A stretch of 64,000 bases of DNA, from contig CM075103.1 in the NCBI GenBank assembly GCA_037576195.1, positions 5,766,001 to 5,830,000 of the forward strand, given 5' to 3'. Shown here in pieces: positions 38,401 through 50,467 of the stretch (positions within the stretch are counted from its first letter, which is position 1; the number at the start of each line of letters is the position of its first letter). This stretch comes from Phytoseiulus persimilis. Lineage: Eukaryota > Arthropoda > Arachnida > Mesostigmata > Phytoseiidae. Both the position numbers and the translations under genes were made by a program. The notes under the pieces are model-generated. The model was given only the letters and a program-made list of their open reading frames with translations. It made no database searches and was not told where the DNA came from.

Positions 38401-38514
38401 AACTCCGTGAAACTGAGGGGAGAGAAGAGACATAGATGCATGCCGTGTTCGTGAGTCGTAGTGCGAATCTAACAGTAGTTTTGTCCTGTTTTCTCTTAGG
38501 CCAACCAGATTTGA
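35427..38514 (+). CDS. Catalase (haem peroxidase family, four coding exons)
   Basis: The product is a clade-3-type monofunctional catalase, which converts hydrogen peroxide to water and oxygen, normally in peroxisomes. Model: exons 35427-35489, 36556-36686, 36841-38146 and 38500-38514, all joined by GT-AG introns (1066, 154 and 353 bases) and giving 504 residues. Exon 1 ([14 protein letters not shown]...) aligns with the N-terminus of animal catalases; exon 2 gives [18 protein letters not shown]. Catalytic residues are visible: His74 in [10 protein letters not shown], Asn147 in VGNNTP, and the haem-ligand Tyr357 in [17 protein letters not shown]-binding and [10 protein letters not shown] regions are intact. 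The short last exon ends ANQI, with no SKL-type peroxisomal signal and no KANL-like tail. If intron 3 is retained the protein would end VSRLDY. An upstream in-frame ATG at 35379 could add 16 residues; 35427 is preferred by homology. Confidence 0.93.
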
Positions 38515-38904
38515 TATCTGGAGAGTTCACTTCCCCGCACACCACCCCCTGGCTCCCCTCACTTGAATCCCTCCACTAATTTCCCACCTCAATCACCACC
38601 TCCACGCCCAGTTGACAGCGGTTTGAGCGAGCCGTGTCCGGAGAACGCTTCGCTCGAGGAGTACCAATCTGAAGTGTCCCCAATGGAGACCGACCAGCTG
38701 GTTCCCGAAAAGCTAGGGGTCACGCTCCAAGCTCTGACAAATCCACCAGCTCCCGCTGTCGGTGAGAAGGCATCGCTAGCTACCTCCGCTTTTCGGTCTT
38801 CAACCGCGGCTCAGCAGAGCAGCAGTTCGCGAGTCGAGTCGCAATCCCTATGCACGCCCAGTGTGGTGTCCTCTTTATGTTCTCCCCTTTGGCCTTTCCG
38901 ATGA
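38515..38904 (+). other. Open frame continuing 130 codons past the catalase stop
   Basis: After the TGA that ends the ANQI reading, the same frame stays open to 38904 and encodes a Ser/Pro/Glu-rich stretch (SLEEYQSEVSPMETDQLVP and similar). An AG at 38522-38523 could act as an alternative acceptor that skips the TGA in frame, although its pyrimidine tract is poor. This may simply be 3'UTR with few stops. Confidence 0.2.
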
Positions 38905-41900
38905 TCGGTGGCAAGGCTTCATTCCAATGAACGATTCCAAATGGAAACTCCGTGATTCTTGGTCCTTAACATGAGGGCGCATCGGAACCGTGTGATACGC
39001 TGTGTCGAAACAAATGCACTGTGATTCTCTATGTCGTCTGAGTATGTGTTCGTCCGTCCTTCGTCAACGTTGCGCAGGTACGTCCGTGGTCCGCTCGAAG
39101 GGTTTTCATACGGATTTGTTTTCGTCAGCTTCCTCAGTTCCACCAATGTTTTCTGTCGGTGCCTGCGTCTGCTAGGTCGCTCCGTCGGTCAGATTGATCG
39201 CGCTTATCTATCCGGTGTCAGAGCAACGTGTTCTCTCAGAGTTCCGGCTCTCCGCGCTGCCCTTATCGTTGAAGTCGCGCAGATCAGGGCGTGGCCAGCC
39301 GCTAGATCATTATTCACTGAGGACTGCATGTATGATTGTGGTCAGTGCGAACATCGATGGCCGCACGGTTAACCTGGAGCTTGGGCGGCTAATCATTGTT
39401 GTTTCCGTTTCGAAACCTTCCTCTCCCCGATTCCGAATCAGAAACATTTACCACCGGGTCCCGGGTCATATCGAGGGGCGAGCCTGGAATCGTCCAGTTC
39501 GAATGGGGTTTGGCTGAGGGCACAGGGGGAAAGGCGCACAGAGAAGCTGTGACAAGAGTTTGAAAGTTGTTGTCCCCCCACACGCCCTGGATCCCGTGTG
39601 CTTCGAGTTCACGTTCTGTCTCCCCTCGACGTGGCCATCAGTACCCGTCCGAATCTCTCAGAGTGCGTGGTTGAGCCACGTTGCGTGCCGACGCCAGGCA
39701 CCGGCTTCCCGAGCGAGCGTATTTTCGAATTATTCCGAAGTGTAACGACGTGGTTTTCCGACTTACATTCGAACATGAAATTTCAGGAGAAAGCTAAGCT
39801 GTGAACTGCGAACTACTGACGATTATCCGGTCTCGAGGAAGGACTATGCTGCGTGAACATTACAGTCATGCGGAGGTGTGCGGAACTCCCAGCGCTGAAT
39901 AAAATATGAAAACCATTCGAACCTCTCGATGTTTTTGCGTGTTTTTTTTTTCACATTTTCCTTTCATCGATCTGGCATGCCCGACAAGATTTGCGGTTGA
40001 GAACTTTGATCAGCAGGCATCTCGATTCGCATACATACACTGGACGCTTGAGAGGCTGCCGTGAAATCTGCCGGTCTGAGTGCACCGCAGCCCCCGCCAC
40101 CTGTCATCATCTCCCCGGTACATAAGACTCTTTGCTCTCCGAGGCGACTTTCATGTCAGCCCCGTTGAGGCTCGCGAAACAGAACTCAGACAGGAACCGC
40201 TCGCGCGAAAACCGGGCAGGGCGCCCACTCCGCTGCGAAACGGGAGTTCGATACGGAAAAAGTATGGAATCGGGATTGGTAATCGATTCGGCAGCTCTGT
40301 TCAACCAGGGGAGCTGGATTATCCTCAGTCAGACGAGACTGGCTCGGCCAGCTGAAGGAGGATCCGCGAAGAAATAAACTTGTGGACAATTCAACGTCTT
40401 CAATGTCAAGTTTCGCAAGTCGAAAAGCAAGAATATTCTGCGAATAATCATCTCCTCGATCATGTTAGTGATGCGGACATTAATGTCTTAATTATTCTTC
40501 TGATTCTCTTGCTCGTTCGGTTCGTGAAATGAATAGGGATGAAGACTCGTCCCGCCCAAAACGGATGCCCTTAAGAAACTGCCGGGCTGTTCATCGATGC
40601 TCGGCCGCAGCTCGAACAAATTTTCTGGATATTGTTCTGGCCTGCTGTCCACCTCGTTGTTTTCGTCGGCCTTTGTGAGTTACTCGATGCATTATTTAGC
40701 CGGTATTGTTGACGGAGCGGCTGCTGCTACGTGTTCTGTCGATTTGTCTTGTTGCGATTGCTGTGTAACGGCGGAGCGTTTGCCGGGATTGATTTTTTCG
40801 TATTCTGTGCTGGACGGGTCCCTTATCGTTCGTAAGTCGACGCCCGGGCGTCGATCGCTGGGCGTCGAAGCCGTTCTCAGGTTCGCAATCGTTTACGGTC
40901 GAGCGTTTCGATAACAAGAAACACTCTACTCTTCTACCCATCGGATAAATTCGTTTCGATCAAAACTGATGTTGTCTTTCACACTGCGAGTTTCGCTGTC
41001 TGCAACCCATTTTCTAGCAACGGGCGGAACGGTATCTTCACGAATGTCGAAGGTTCTTGACTGTATCAGCTTCCGTCTTTGATTGGCTTCCTTGACTTTG
41101 ACTGACTCCTTGGTCAGCATTGCGTCAGACAGCTTCACGCGAACTATCGGAGAAACGTTACACATTTGGAATGTTCCCTCCAGCACGCGGTGAAATGGTG
41201 CCACGGCTTCCAAAAGAGAAACTCGATCTTGCTCGCGTGGGTTTGAATCACGAATCACGACCGAATTCAAATCCGGACAAACCATGGATGTCTAGTATAT
41301 CCGGAGCTGTGTTGGGACGTGGATTCCTTCCATGAGAGGCGCCACGTATAGTTCAAGGAGAGCTGAGATCACACTCTCAGTCGCTCCAAACCAAACCGGC
41401 GCTAGTGGAGATCATGCCCGCAAACGAATGCGGGGGAGTTTTGGTGACGATTCTCCAGACTCATCAGCGATTGTACAGAAAGGGTTTTGGGGAGATTCGT
41501 CAAATAAAAGTCTCAAGCTGGCGCAATTCGAAACTCACTCACATCTCCGGAATTCGGATTCGGGCTGGTTGTTGTGAGCTTCCTCAAACGGAACTCCTGG
41601 AGATAACGTTGCATCCAGACGTTTGTTCCCAAGTTTCTGAGTCCACCCCGGTCGGGATTCCCGATAGAACAATTAGTTTCGATGATGGAAGGCGGTCACC
41701 CCATACTCGATTTCGACACGTTATGATTTTCGTCCACAGAAGAAATTCTGTTGACTACCAGGACTGCTCTGAACAAAGACGAATGCTGAAAAAAAACACC
41801 GCAGAGGAAACTTACTGTAGAGATGTCCTTCACCGATCTTCTGTAGTTCCGCAAACAATGGCGGATGGGTTCCTTTGTTGAGCACGGGACCTACTCAGCT

Positions 41901-42855
41901 TCCATACTAGCCGAAACTTGAGACCTTTGGCCATTCTGAGCGTAATTACATGGTGCTCTGCCCGAACTTAGTCCTTCCCATGAAGCGGACATCTCTGTAT
42001 TCTCCAACATAAAAGCAACTCGTTTTCAGTACATAGTTCTCGATTCGACATAGTTATCTCGAATGAAGTTGAGTCTAAAATTTCGTTCGTTTGCCACCAT
42101 GACATTTTCATCTGTATCGACGAGATGAACAATGGAGTGAGAGCGTTATGGATATCCGCCGCTTGTGATCTCGCGATATCCCTCGTGCTCCTTCCTGCGC
42201 ATATGGTCACATGAGAACCGCGTGAGATCCGATTAGACTCAGCGAGTCGCATGGGGACGACGTCTCTGATGAAATTATGCGCTCTAATGAGCAAGTGCAC
42301 TCCGGCCACGATTCGAAGACGATATGGCACAAGAAGGAACGAATGGCGGTGAAAGTCTTGATTCGCACGAGCGCCGCGTACTCTGTACGATAGAGCCTGC
42401 CCTTATCCGAACCGGCTTCCACTGATCTTCTCCAGGAGCCACGGACCGTAGCGCAATACGACACAGCGGAATACGGTCTTCGATCCAAGCGCTGATCGCC
42501 CCCCCCTCGATTTTTTTTCAAGCGACGAACAGAGTGGCTCCTTCAACTAGAGACTCTCCTCAATCTGAGCTCAATGCTAACACAGTTGAAGTGGACGTTA
42601 CGTGTATTCTATGTCACTTGAGGAATTTCGGTTGACACCTCCAGTAATGACTCGGTCCACTACTGGGCGCAGAAGAGTGGACAGTCGATTCGAACGGAGC
42701 CAGATCGATAAGTTGACGGTGTTCAGTGGCGTTGAAGTCTGCTCTCGGTATCGAGTTATTGATCCCACTTCGTTGGGACCGACTGCACAGTCCTGTGCGG
42801 GTAGTATGTTACAGATGGTCACGACGGGAAGCATTGAGTCAAAACTCCGGACGAA
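38905..42855. other. Catalase downstream region, no further gene recognised
   Basis: It probably includes the catalase 3'UTR. A candidate poly(A) signal lies at 39898. Frames up to 158 codons occur between 41.0 and 41.9 kb without domains. Confidence 0.4.
39898..39903 (+). terminator. AATAAA polyadenylation signal, possibly for catalase
   Basis: First clear plus-strand AATAAA after the catalase stop that I noticed, 1.4 kb downstream. A T-rich run (GTTTTTTTTT) follows about 45 bases later. Assignment to catalase is inferred from strand and order only. Confidence 0.3.
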
Positions 42856-42859
42856 TTAT

Positions 42860-43008
42860 CGCCCGGTCATGGTGGGATTTTTCGCAGAAACAGAGCTTCG
42901 AAATTCGATTTTGTCCGAAAGCAAGGGGGAAAAGTCATGAGTTCCATCAAAAATCTAGGACCACCCCCCCCCCCCCCCCTCCTTGAGTCACTCCTGGATC
43001 CGCCACTG
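42860..43008 (-). mobile_element. hAT-like transposon terminus with poly-C/G tract
   Basis: On the minus strand the sequence begins CAGTGGCGGATCCAGGAGTG and continues into a 16-base G run (42964-42979 as C on the plus strand). CAGTGGCGGATCC followed by a G-rich run is a terminus I associate with hAT-type elements in arthropods. The opposite end was not found; a CAGTGGCG at 42724 lacks a matching 8-base duplication. It is therefore a fragment or a diverged copy. Confidence 0.4.
42964..42979. repeat. Poly-C homopolymer (16 bases)
   Basis: Uninterrupted C run within the hAT-like end. Its length is likely unstable and may be misassembled. Confidence 0.9.
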
Positions 43009-46000
43009 AACCGTATTGTGCAGCCTCGATCAGGGTGATGAGGTCGAGTCAAGATTCAGAAATGATGAAAGATGGGATCAATGGGCAAACTCTCACCCTC
43101 ACGATAAGAGGCGAGCCACGCCGTTGCCTCTAGTAGGCTATGGACTAACCGAAGTTCTCCCTCCGCACAGTCATGACGATCCGAATGCACATGAGACCAT
43201 TTTGAATGAAGTGTCGAAAACGGTCGCGGGTAGCTAGAGACGAGGAGGATCGAAGCAATCGAGACATCAGCAGCTCAGAACTCGGCCTCATCAGAACTCT
43301 CATTGACCTGAGGGGATAGAAAGAAGCGGAATCTGCCCGGTGTTCCGGTGGATGGTTGCGTTTAGCGAGTTGCGGCTGGACCAGGTTCTCACCTGGTCGG
43401 CGGGCCGAAAGCTCACACCTGCAGATTGCGGCGTTCAGCTACCTCCGGCGAGAACCTCAAGTCTGCTTTTTCGGTTGTTTTTCGGCCCTTTTCCAAGCCT
43501 ATCATGAGTCGCTCACGGGGTTCGAGTTTCAGATGAGTCTAGCTGCTGTTCTTAGGTTCCAATGACATGCTAAAGGAGTTGATGCATGTTTGACAGCTGC
43601 CTTATAACTAGTGGAACGGAGCTCTCCGAAAACGGACCGGTTCTATCTAGCTGAGTGTTCGGTCCTACAGTTGTCGGCCACGTTTTTCATCCGCTGAAAG
43701 TATTCTGTCATCTGACCTCAATTGACGCTCCCGAAAGAGTGAGCCTGATCGAAGTGCTTCCGGTGGTCAATGTCGACCGCGTCGCCACATGCAACGACTC
43801 AGTCGGCTCGTTGTTGCTGCCTGATATCTGAATCGCCGTTCTGTTTGGTCTAATCTCCTTGGCTGCCTACATGACGTGCGGGACGACAAGCCGACGGAAG
43901 AATGGCGGAGGAACTGGAGCCTCTCTCTGTTTGGCAATGAGTACAACCTCGAATACGTAGCTCCAGAAGGGGTCCGCCGCTTGCGGAAAGTTCACGAGAG
44001 GATCGAATCTACCTTGCTATGGAGTTGCCACGTCTATCCGACGACTATTTTCACTCGGAAAGCCATGTCTCCTTCCTGGAACCGGACGAGCGTGATTCTC
44101 GAGTGGAGGAAGTCATCAGATCGACGTGGCAACCTCAAAGCAGCCATGAAAACTCTCGGCATCTTGGTATTGAGCTATCTCTGTCTAGGCGGGCTCGAAC
44201 GTTCCAGGTGGTATCCATTCCCGCATAGAATCACATCCGAACGAAGTCGTCGGGTGCGAATTTTCTGTTGACACAACAGGTACAGTTAGCCATAAAGGGG
44301 TAACGAACTGAGACTCGAGCTCAGAAAAAAAATATCACCAATAGATTTCAACGGGATTGAAACGGAGTGTGATATAAGACTGGAGATACAGAGACCCGAG
44401 TGGTAAGGGGCAGGTCGAACCTTACCCTTACGCAAATCCTGCGAGAGAGTCCAATCCATCGGATGCTCCGTAAGCCGGAGCGGCACAACGGAACGGAACA
44501 AAGGACTTCAAGGTCGCTGCATTGTCAAGCCTCACTGGAGTCCTTAACCTGGATTCTTCGCCACTTGCAGCTTCGGCAATGCTTGACTCCGGGAGGCGCC
44601 CCCTGGACCGCCACTCATAGTCTCGCGCGTGAGAGTAATTTGATTTGAGCTCGGCAGAGCAGTCCGTCGAACATCGGAAAGAACGGATCTCGAGAGGAAA
44701 GGAGCGCCATGTGCACGCGGGAGGGAAGGTTCGCGTCGCCGCAGAGAATATTCGTGCCCAGATCCACAGATCCCTTCCATACGGTTCATGGAAATAAATA
44801 TATAAACATCGGGATCCACGTCATGAGGACCGATTGTTGTTAAAAAGACTGCAATTCGGCTGTTCGAGAACCATGATCTTAATCGAGTTCAACCAATGTC
44901 TCGTACTCGACCCGGCTCCAAAGGATGCGTCCACTTCGTGGAGCACTGCTTCCAAACGGCTGAACTTCCCTCAAATGAGGCCCAATGTGGATTCCAGCAC
45001 ACGGTGACCTTCCGAAGAATCTGATCTCGATAATAGGAATGCTGATCCAGCTTCCACAGAGATCAGAAGCAAATCCAAAACATAATCGATCCTGCGCCGG
45101 CTCCTCCATGAAATTTTTCCAGCAGTGATCGGAGCCGTCCGGTCCGAAAATCCGGAACTTTCCACAGGAGGGAACGTACAGCGGCGGATTTCTTCCGAAT
45201 GCCCAGACGATCTCTCCAGACTCTCCCGCTACGATCTCACCGTTTGTGTTATGCTTCCTTTCGCGGATGTTCGTCGCGCTCAAATGTGACGGGGTCTCAA
45301 GCTCGGCTCGTACTTCATCCTGGCATACTGAAAGTGCTCTTGGTCATTTATCACCTGGCGGATGCGCCTCGCAGTCACAAAAAACTATCGACTCCTCCGT
45401 GATTCGTGAGAGACAACCTGCTGGACGGCTCTATTACGACCACGATAACGCGACTAACTCGTTCTCATGGCGGTTCTCCGGCACAGCCCATGCGTCATCC
45501 GAAAACCCAGAAACGAAAATCGCACTCTGCCTCTCCTCCTCCTCACGAGCGTACTGCGTCGCATATTTCGCCTTTGGAACACCTCTCATCATCCACATGG
45601 TCGGCTCGAAGAGCTCTGAATGGAAACTCCCGGAAAATTCCCTCGAGTGCATACTCGACATCGTCTGTGAAACTTCATTCCCTGCCTGAGTAGCAATCTT
45701 GATCACCGCGGCTTGGATAAGTGGTTACTATGAACTTAATCAGCAGTCGCCGCAACTGGCCCTGATGGTCGGCATAACCTGTGTAGTCGAGGTTCTACTG
45801 AAGTCCAGGCTAAATATGTGAGTTCCTGCTTCCATTAGCATTGATAGATACACGTTTGGACAATTCCTCAGAGGAAATGTTTCCGCCCGACCCGGAAAAG
45901 TCCAAACAAAGTTCGAGAGACGCAACGGCTCACGCTAAAACACCCCTCAGTCGGGATGGATCTCACGAGCATTCGTGACTCATCGGGCCGCGCATACTTC

Positions 46001-47880
46001 GCCGTGGTCGCTCACGTTCTTTGTCGTACTCAAACAGCGTCTCCGAGAAATCAGGTTCCGAGGGTTCGGCTTCGTCCGATCAAAGTCAACGAGGTCATGT
46101 CACGAGACATCGCTTTTTGAAGCCTAGCACTCCACACACGCGATGCTCAGAGACAACCAGCCAGATGAGCGTCGAACATCTTTGACATGTCCTTCCCGAA
46201 AACAACGTTGATAGTATATCGAGCCAGAGTAGCTAAAGGGATGGATTCAGTGAATACAGTATTGTTACTCAGAGCGCGGCGAGCTGGTCGGGGAGCTGAA
46301 CGTGAATATTCAGAAGCCGAGCGGTGCTTCCGGCTTGGTGGTGACGGTGTCGTTGCCAACTTACCCGAACAGGGGTTAGTTGGCTCAGAGGACGTTGGAT
46401 GCTCTGGCGTCGCCAGAAGAGGAGAACCTCACTCCTCCGGCGTCCTACATGAAGGACATTTGAAGATACAATGGACCCTTTGAGAACTTTGAAGAATCAG
46501 TTTGAGTGATCCGAACCTTTTCGTCACGTGCTCGGAGCACGTCACGCGCCTGCATCTCCCCAGATGCGTGCTATATGAGTGAAAGCCATGCACAGCTTGT
46601 TCCAAAACTAAATCTCAAATTAGTTCATCTCAGAGTCATAGCTGGGTCCACACACAAGCCTGGCGAGAGCGACCTTCCATCGCCTAAAACCATCGGTCAT
46701 GTCGGTCCAGAAATGTGCATAAATATTCTCCTCCTCGTCAGAGCAACGTTGAACGTATTACATCCGAGTGTAACCCTTCCGGCCATATCTTCCGTAGGCT
46801 CAAAAGCGGTCGGTACGGTTACCACACCGGGAATGAGCGGCCAAGATGACTTTGAACTCTGCCCAGACTCTCGCGGAACTAAATCAGGTGTCTCTGGAAT
46901 CACGTCAAGATTACCTTGAAACGACGGTCAGGTCGTCTTGAAGCTATGATTGAGAGTGTTCCCATTTCGGTTGAGAAACGGTAGGAGCGCGCACGGCCGA
47001 ACGTAAAGAAGCTTTCATTTTCGTGCAAATCTCCCACGGGCTCTCACTCGGTCAGGGGGATCTAACTTCAATGAAGTTCTGAGCTGAAAATAAGTCGCTC
47101 ATCTTCGGGTTTTGGTTTTGCCTTCTGCGAGTTTCTCAGAAGACTCAGGGCCGACTCAAATTTACTCAGGGTCGACGAGGCCGGAATCCCGCGGGTAGTA
47201 TTCCGGTTTCCTCCTGAATAACGGAGAGACCTTCTCGTATGTAAGAAAAGTTACAAGGATTGACTGGCATTGCTTTCCCATACACAGGAGAGGGATTGAC
47301 AGCTGAAATAGCGTTTCCAGTCTGAGAATCGTTGACCATTCGATTCGGAGGAGGCATTCTGCCACACGGCCTCGAATGTCTCGACAGAAATGAGCTCTAC
47401 AAAGAGCGCCTCCGATCGGTGCCGAAGAGGCTACTTAACCATCCGAATTTCGCCCACTCCGCTAAATGTTCATCTGTTGAATATCAATCGAACTTGTTTC
47501 TCAGACCTTTGCTCCGAGCAAGGGCTGCTAGCAGGAACGCCGTGAAAAGTTTGATATCAGACTCGGACGGTTAGATCTTCAACTCGAGAGCCAACTCCTG
47601 ATGATTTTCTCTGCGATACGACTCTGTGATGCAGCTCCCTTCCCGGGACTTGGACACTCGTGTTGATACCAAGTCTATTTGCAAATTCCGGGTGAGCGAA
47701 TCAAAGCGCAGCCGCCTCCCTTATTGCGAAAACTCGACCGTTCTCTCGTCATCGCGATACTTGTGTCTACTCGTGAACACTCTCGAACTGACGGGACCAT
47801 AGACTCCAAAGCACGAAACCACTCATTTATCTACACAGATATTCGATTAGAATTTCCTCTCATGTCTTCTCAGGCTTTAC
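43009..47880. other. No gene recognised upstream of the cuticle cluster
   Basis: Short frames only. A minus-strand patch at 46147-46370 looks coding-like (LATLARYTINVVFGK) and lies next to a donor-like GTAAGTT, but no gene model could be built. A degenerate A/B-box-like patch lies near 43360-43420. Confidence 0.4.
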
Positions 47881-48272
47881 CTAATATAGAGTTCCATAAT
47901 GGTGGACGACGGGTGCGACGTGGGCGATGGGTACATCGTAGGCATGCGCGGCGACGGGGGTGCCGTAAACTGGAGCGGCCACGAAGGTTGTCGCAACCGG
48001 AGCGGCGTAATGCCTGGTCACAGTGGAGTAGGAAGAAACGATGGGGTAGGTCGGTGCGGCTAGTGCTGGAACGGCGACATGGCTCCCATACGCGGGAACC
48101 TCGATATGAGTACCGTAGGTAGACACAGCGATGGCTCTGGCGTGGGCTCCTGCCATAAAGGCAACGATAACGATAATGACCTTCTGGAAATCAGATTGGG
48201 AATTAGTGAACCGATCTTACGTGTGAAGCGCAGTTCGCCAGCAGACGGCACACTTGTACTCACAGCAAACAT
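47881..48272 (-). CDS. Cuticle protein a, divergent member, two coding exons
   Basis: Secreted structural cuticle protein. Coding exons are 48264-48272 (ATG TTT GCT) and 47881-48183, separated by an 80-base GT-AG intron in phase 0, giving 103 residues. The signal peptide MFAKVIIVIVAFMAGAHA is split after its third codon by the intron. The mature part is rich in Ala, Val, Tyr, Pro and His, with APVYGTP-type motifs, and carries the family block PIVSSYSTVTRHYAAP. It lacks the long AAPAYGA arrays of its neighbours and ends GTLY. No Rebers-Riddiford chitin-binding motif is visible. An in-frame ATG four codons earlier (48284, MTTT) is probably also on the mRNA, so translation may start there. The MFA start is preferred by comparison with the other four genes. 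Confidence 0.85.
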
Positions 48273-48325
48273 GGTTGTTGTCATCTCGAGTTCGGATCGG
48301 GAGTGTCAGTATCGCTCAGATGCGA

Positions 48326-48334
48326 CTTATAAAG
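48326..48334 (-). promoter_or_regulatory. TATA box of cuticle gene a (CTTTATAAG)
   Basis: Lies 54-62 bases before the MFA start codon, implying a short leader. The other four cuticle genes have a TATA box at nearly the same distance. Confidence 0.7.
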
Positions 48335-48339
48335 AGTTT

Positions 48340-50460
48340 GTTTGGCCGCTCCTCCTTGCCGCATCCTCAGGTTCACGGGCGTCTCGAAACTAGTCATTCG
48401 GTGCGCCGGTCGAATCCGAGAAGTGGCTTCATGCAGAGTTCCATAACTCAGGATTCTGCAGAGCAACCCCACAGCTTATGAGCAACAAAGACGCCGAAGA
48501 GGACATGCTTAGGTCGTGGGGAATCTTAATGATTGATCGAATCACGAGTCGAGCAGCTTTCGGTTAGAGAGTTCGCGCCATTTTTTGATTTCGTGCTCAT
48601 AGAAGGCTCGGGTAGTAGAACCCCCTAGAACACTCGATCAGGGGTTTCTGCCATAAGAGCGGGGGTTACAGATTGTGGTCGAAACACAATTAGGCATGCA
48701 ATTTGGTCCGGCAAACAACACTGATCGATCTAATCGTCATTCACCGATGTCGGTCAGCTTGAATCTTCTCGATCCATCCTCTATCCGATGTCGTTCGTGT
48801 CGGCAACGCGAGCCGAAGAGTCTTCTTTGCTATTGCCTCCTGGCGGGAAAAGTATTCTACCCGTAGTTTCTCCATCTCATCCGATCGTCAGGCATCCTGC
48901 GCTTGGAGCGATTTGCGTGCCGGTCGTCGCGTGCAATAAATCACAGTTTCGGGCTCGACGAAGCGGACGAATTCCCAGCGAAACGGGAAGAGGTGATCCG
49001 GTGATGTGGATCCTCACACAAGTCTTAATTCACAGTCAGGCTCAACGCAGTTACCGTCAGTGAATACTCTCGACCTAATCAATACCCTCTGACCACCAAG
49101 AGCTTGTCAGCGTACGCTCCGACAATGGCCACGCAGTGCTGGCTACGGAAATCACATTCGCCCTGAGGAATCCAAGGGCTGTTGGTCGAGCGCATATGGG
49201 ATGGAAAGCGATTTCTATCTTCAACTGCTCGTGGTCTACCCCGCGCTCCATTCGAGCATCACCGCAGCGCAGTGACTATTTCCGCCTGGACAGCTCTCGA
49301 CGAGAACTCCAGGACGATAGAACTCTTGAGGAGCGAGTTCAGCTCGAGTTTCAGAGCTACACGTTTGATCAAGTTCCATCCAACCAGGCTCATGACGTCA
49401 TGATTCTGCCCACTCATATCATGGGGCATGGATAGTTGAACAACGGGATCCGCTCGATCTGGGCGAGACACACTTCTCCTGGAGTCCTGCGATTCAGGGA
49501 CCTATCACCGTGCAGGGAAAAGGAACTCTTTTCGCGCCACGAACAAGCACTCGCAAGGTGCTCACTCCCTGAGTGGCTTCGTTTTAGCAATGATTACACC
49601 ACAACCTCTTCAGGAGCGAGATGAGTCGATGCATATGTCCTATTCGATGCCCGTCTCAGGGACGCTGAGAATGATCTCAATCAAGGATGCAGTCATCGGT
49701 CGATGCCAGACGAGATTCATGCGAGCGTCTAGACTCAGGTTCTCTTCGCGCGTCTCGGGAACTCTACTTACAGCGCATGAATTCGAATCAAAACATGGCC
49801 ACTCATCGATACGAGCACCGAAGCACCTTCGACCGATCGAAGGTTGTTATCGGAGGTTATCCGCTCAGGATGTTCGAGAGAGAAGAGCGGGGAGCGAAAT
49901 CTGAGATCCCTCACGAGTTTCGAGAGACGTTTCGATTCTCAGGAGCATCAAAACCCCAGGTCAGAACACCCCTCCGTAGCGCGTCCCCTCGCCCCACGAC
50001 TGCATCCAGGTTCCATGAATGATTCGGCAGCGACCGCTGCCCACAAGAGAGTTTCATCAGGGATCTTTCCTCTTTCAAACCGCACCGGAATAATCAATCG
50101 CACCGGGAAAACACCTTTGACAAATCATTCGTGGTGTCATCGGGAACGTAGAACTACTCGCTACCCACCTGACTATGATGCATCGGAGCTGAAACCTCCG
50201 ACAAAAAGGCGAAATGCGCGTCTCACCCTCAGTCATACTCGAGAGGAAGAAAGTTCAAGAGATTCGGCTTGGCTCTTATCCGAACCTCACCTTGTGAATA
50301 GTGCTAACTCGGTCATACTTTCGTACTTTCAAAACGCACAGATCCGGTTTTATCACTGGAGCCCACATTGGCACTTCAGACTTGTATTCAACTCAAATAT
50401 TTCTCGAATTCACAGCTTTCATATGGACAGTTGTTATAGTCCAGCCTATTCATCTGACAT
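48340..50460. other. Spacer between cuticle genes a and b
   Basis: No coding gene seen. Presumably includes the upstream control region of gene a and the 3' end of gene b. Confidence 0.5.
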
Positions 50461-50467
50461 AAATAAT

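Noticed and set aside
42724-42731. CAGTGGCG as a possible left end for the hAT-like element
   Set aside because: The following bases do not match the right terminus, and the flanking 8 bases are not duplicated at 43009.
43360-43420. Hairpin-forming patch with GGTTCTCACCTGG resembling a B box
   Set aside because: The A-like word is almost adjacent to the B-like word and no tRNA fold is possible. Probably chance or a very degraded SINE.
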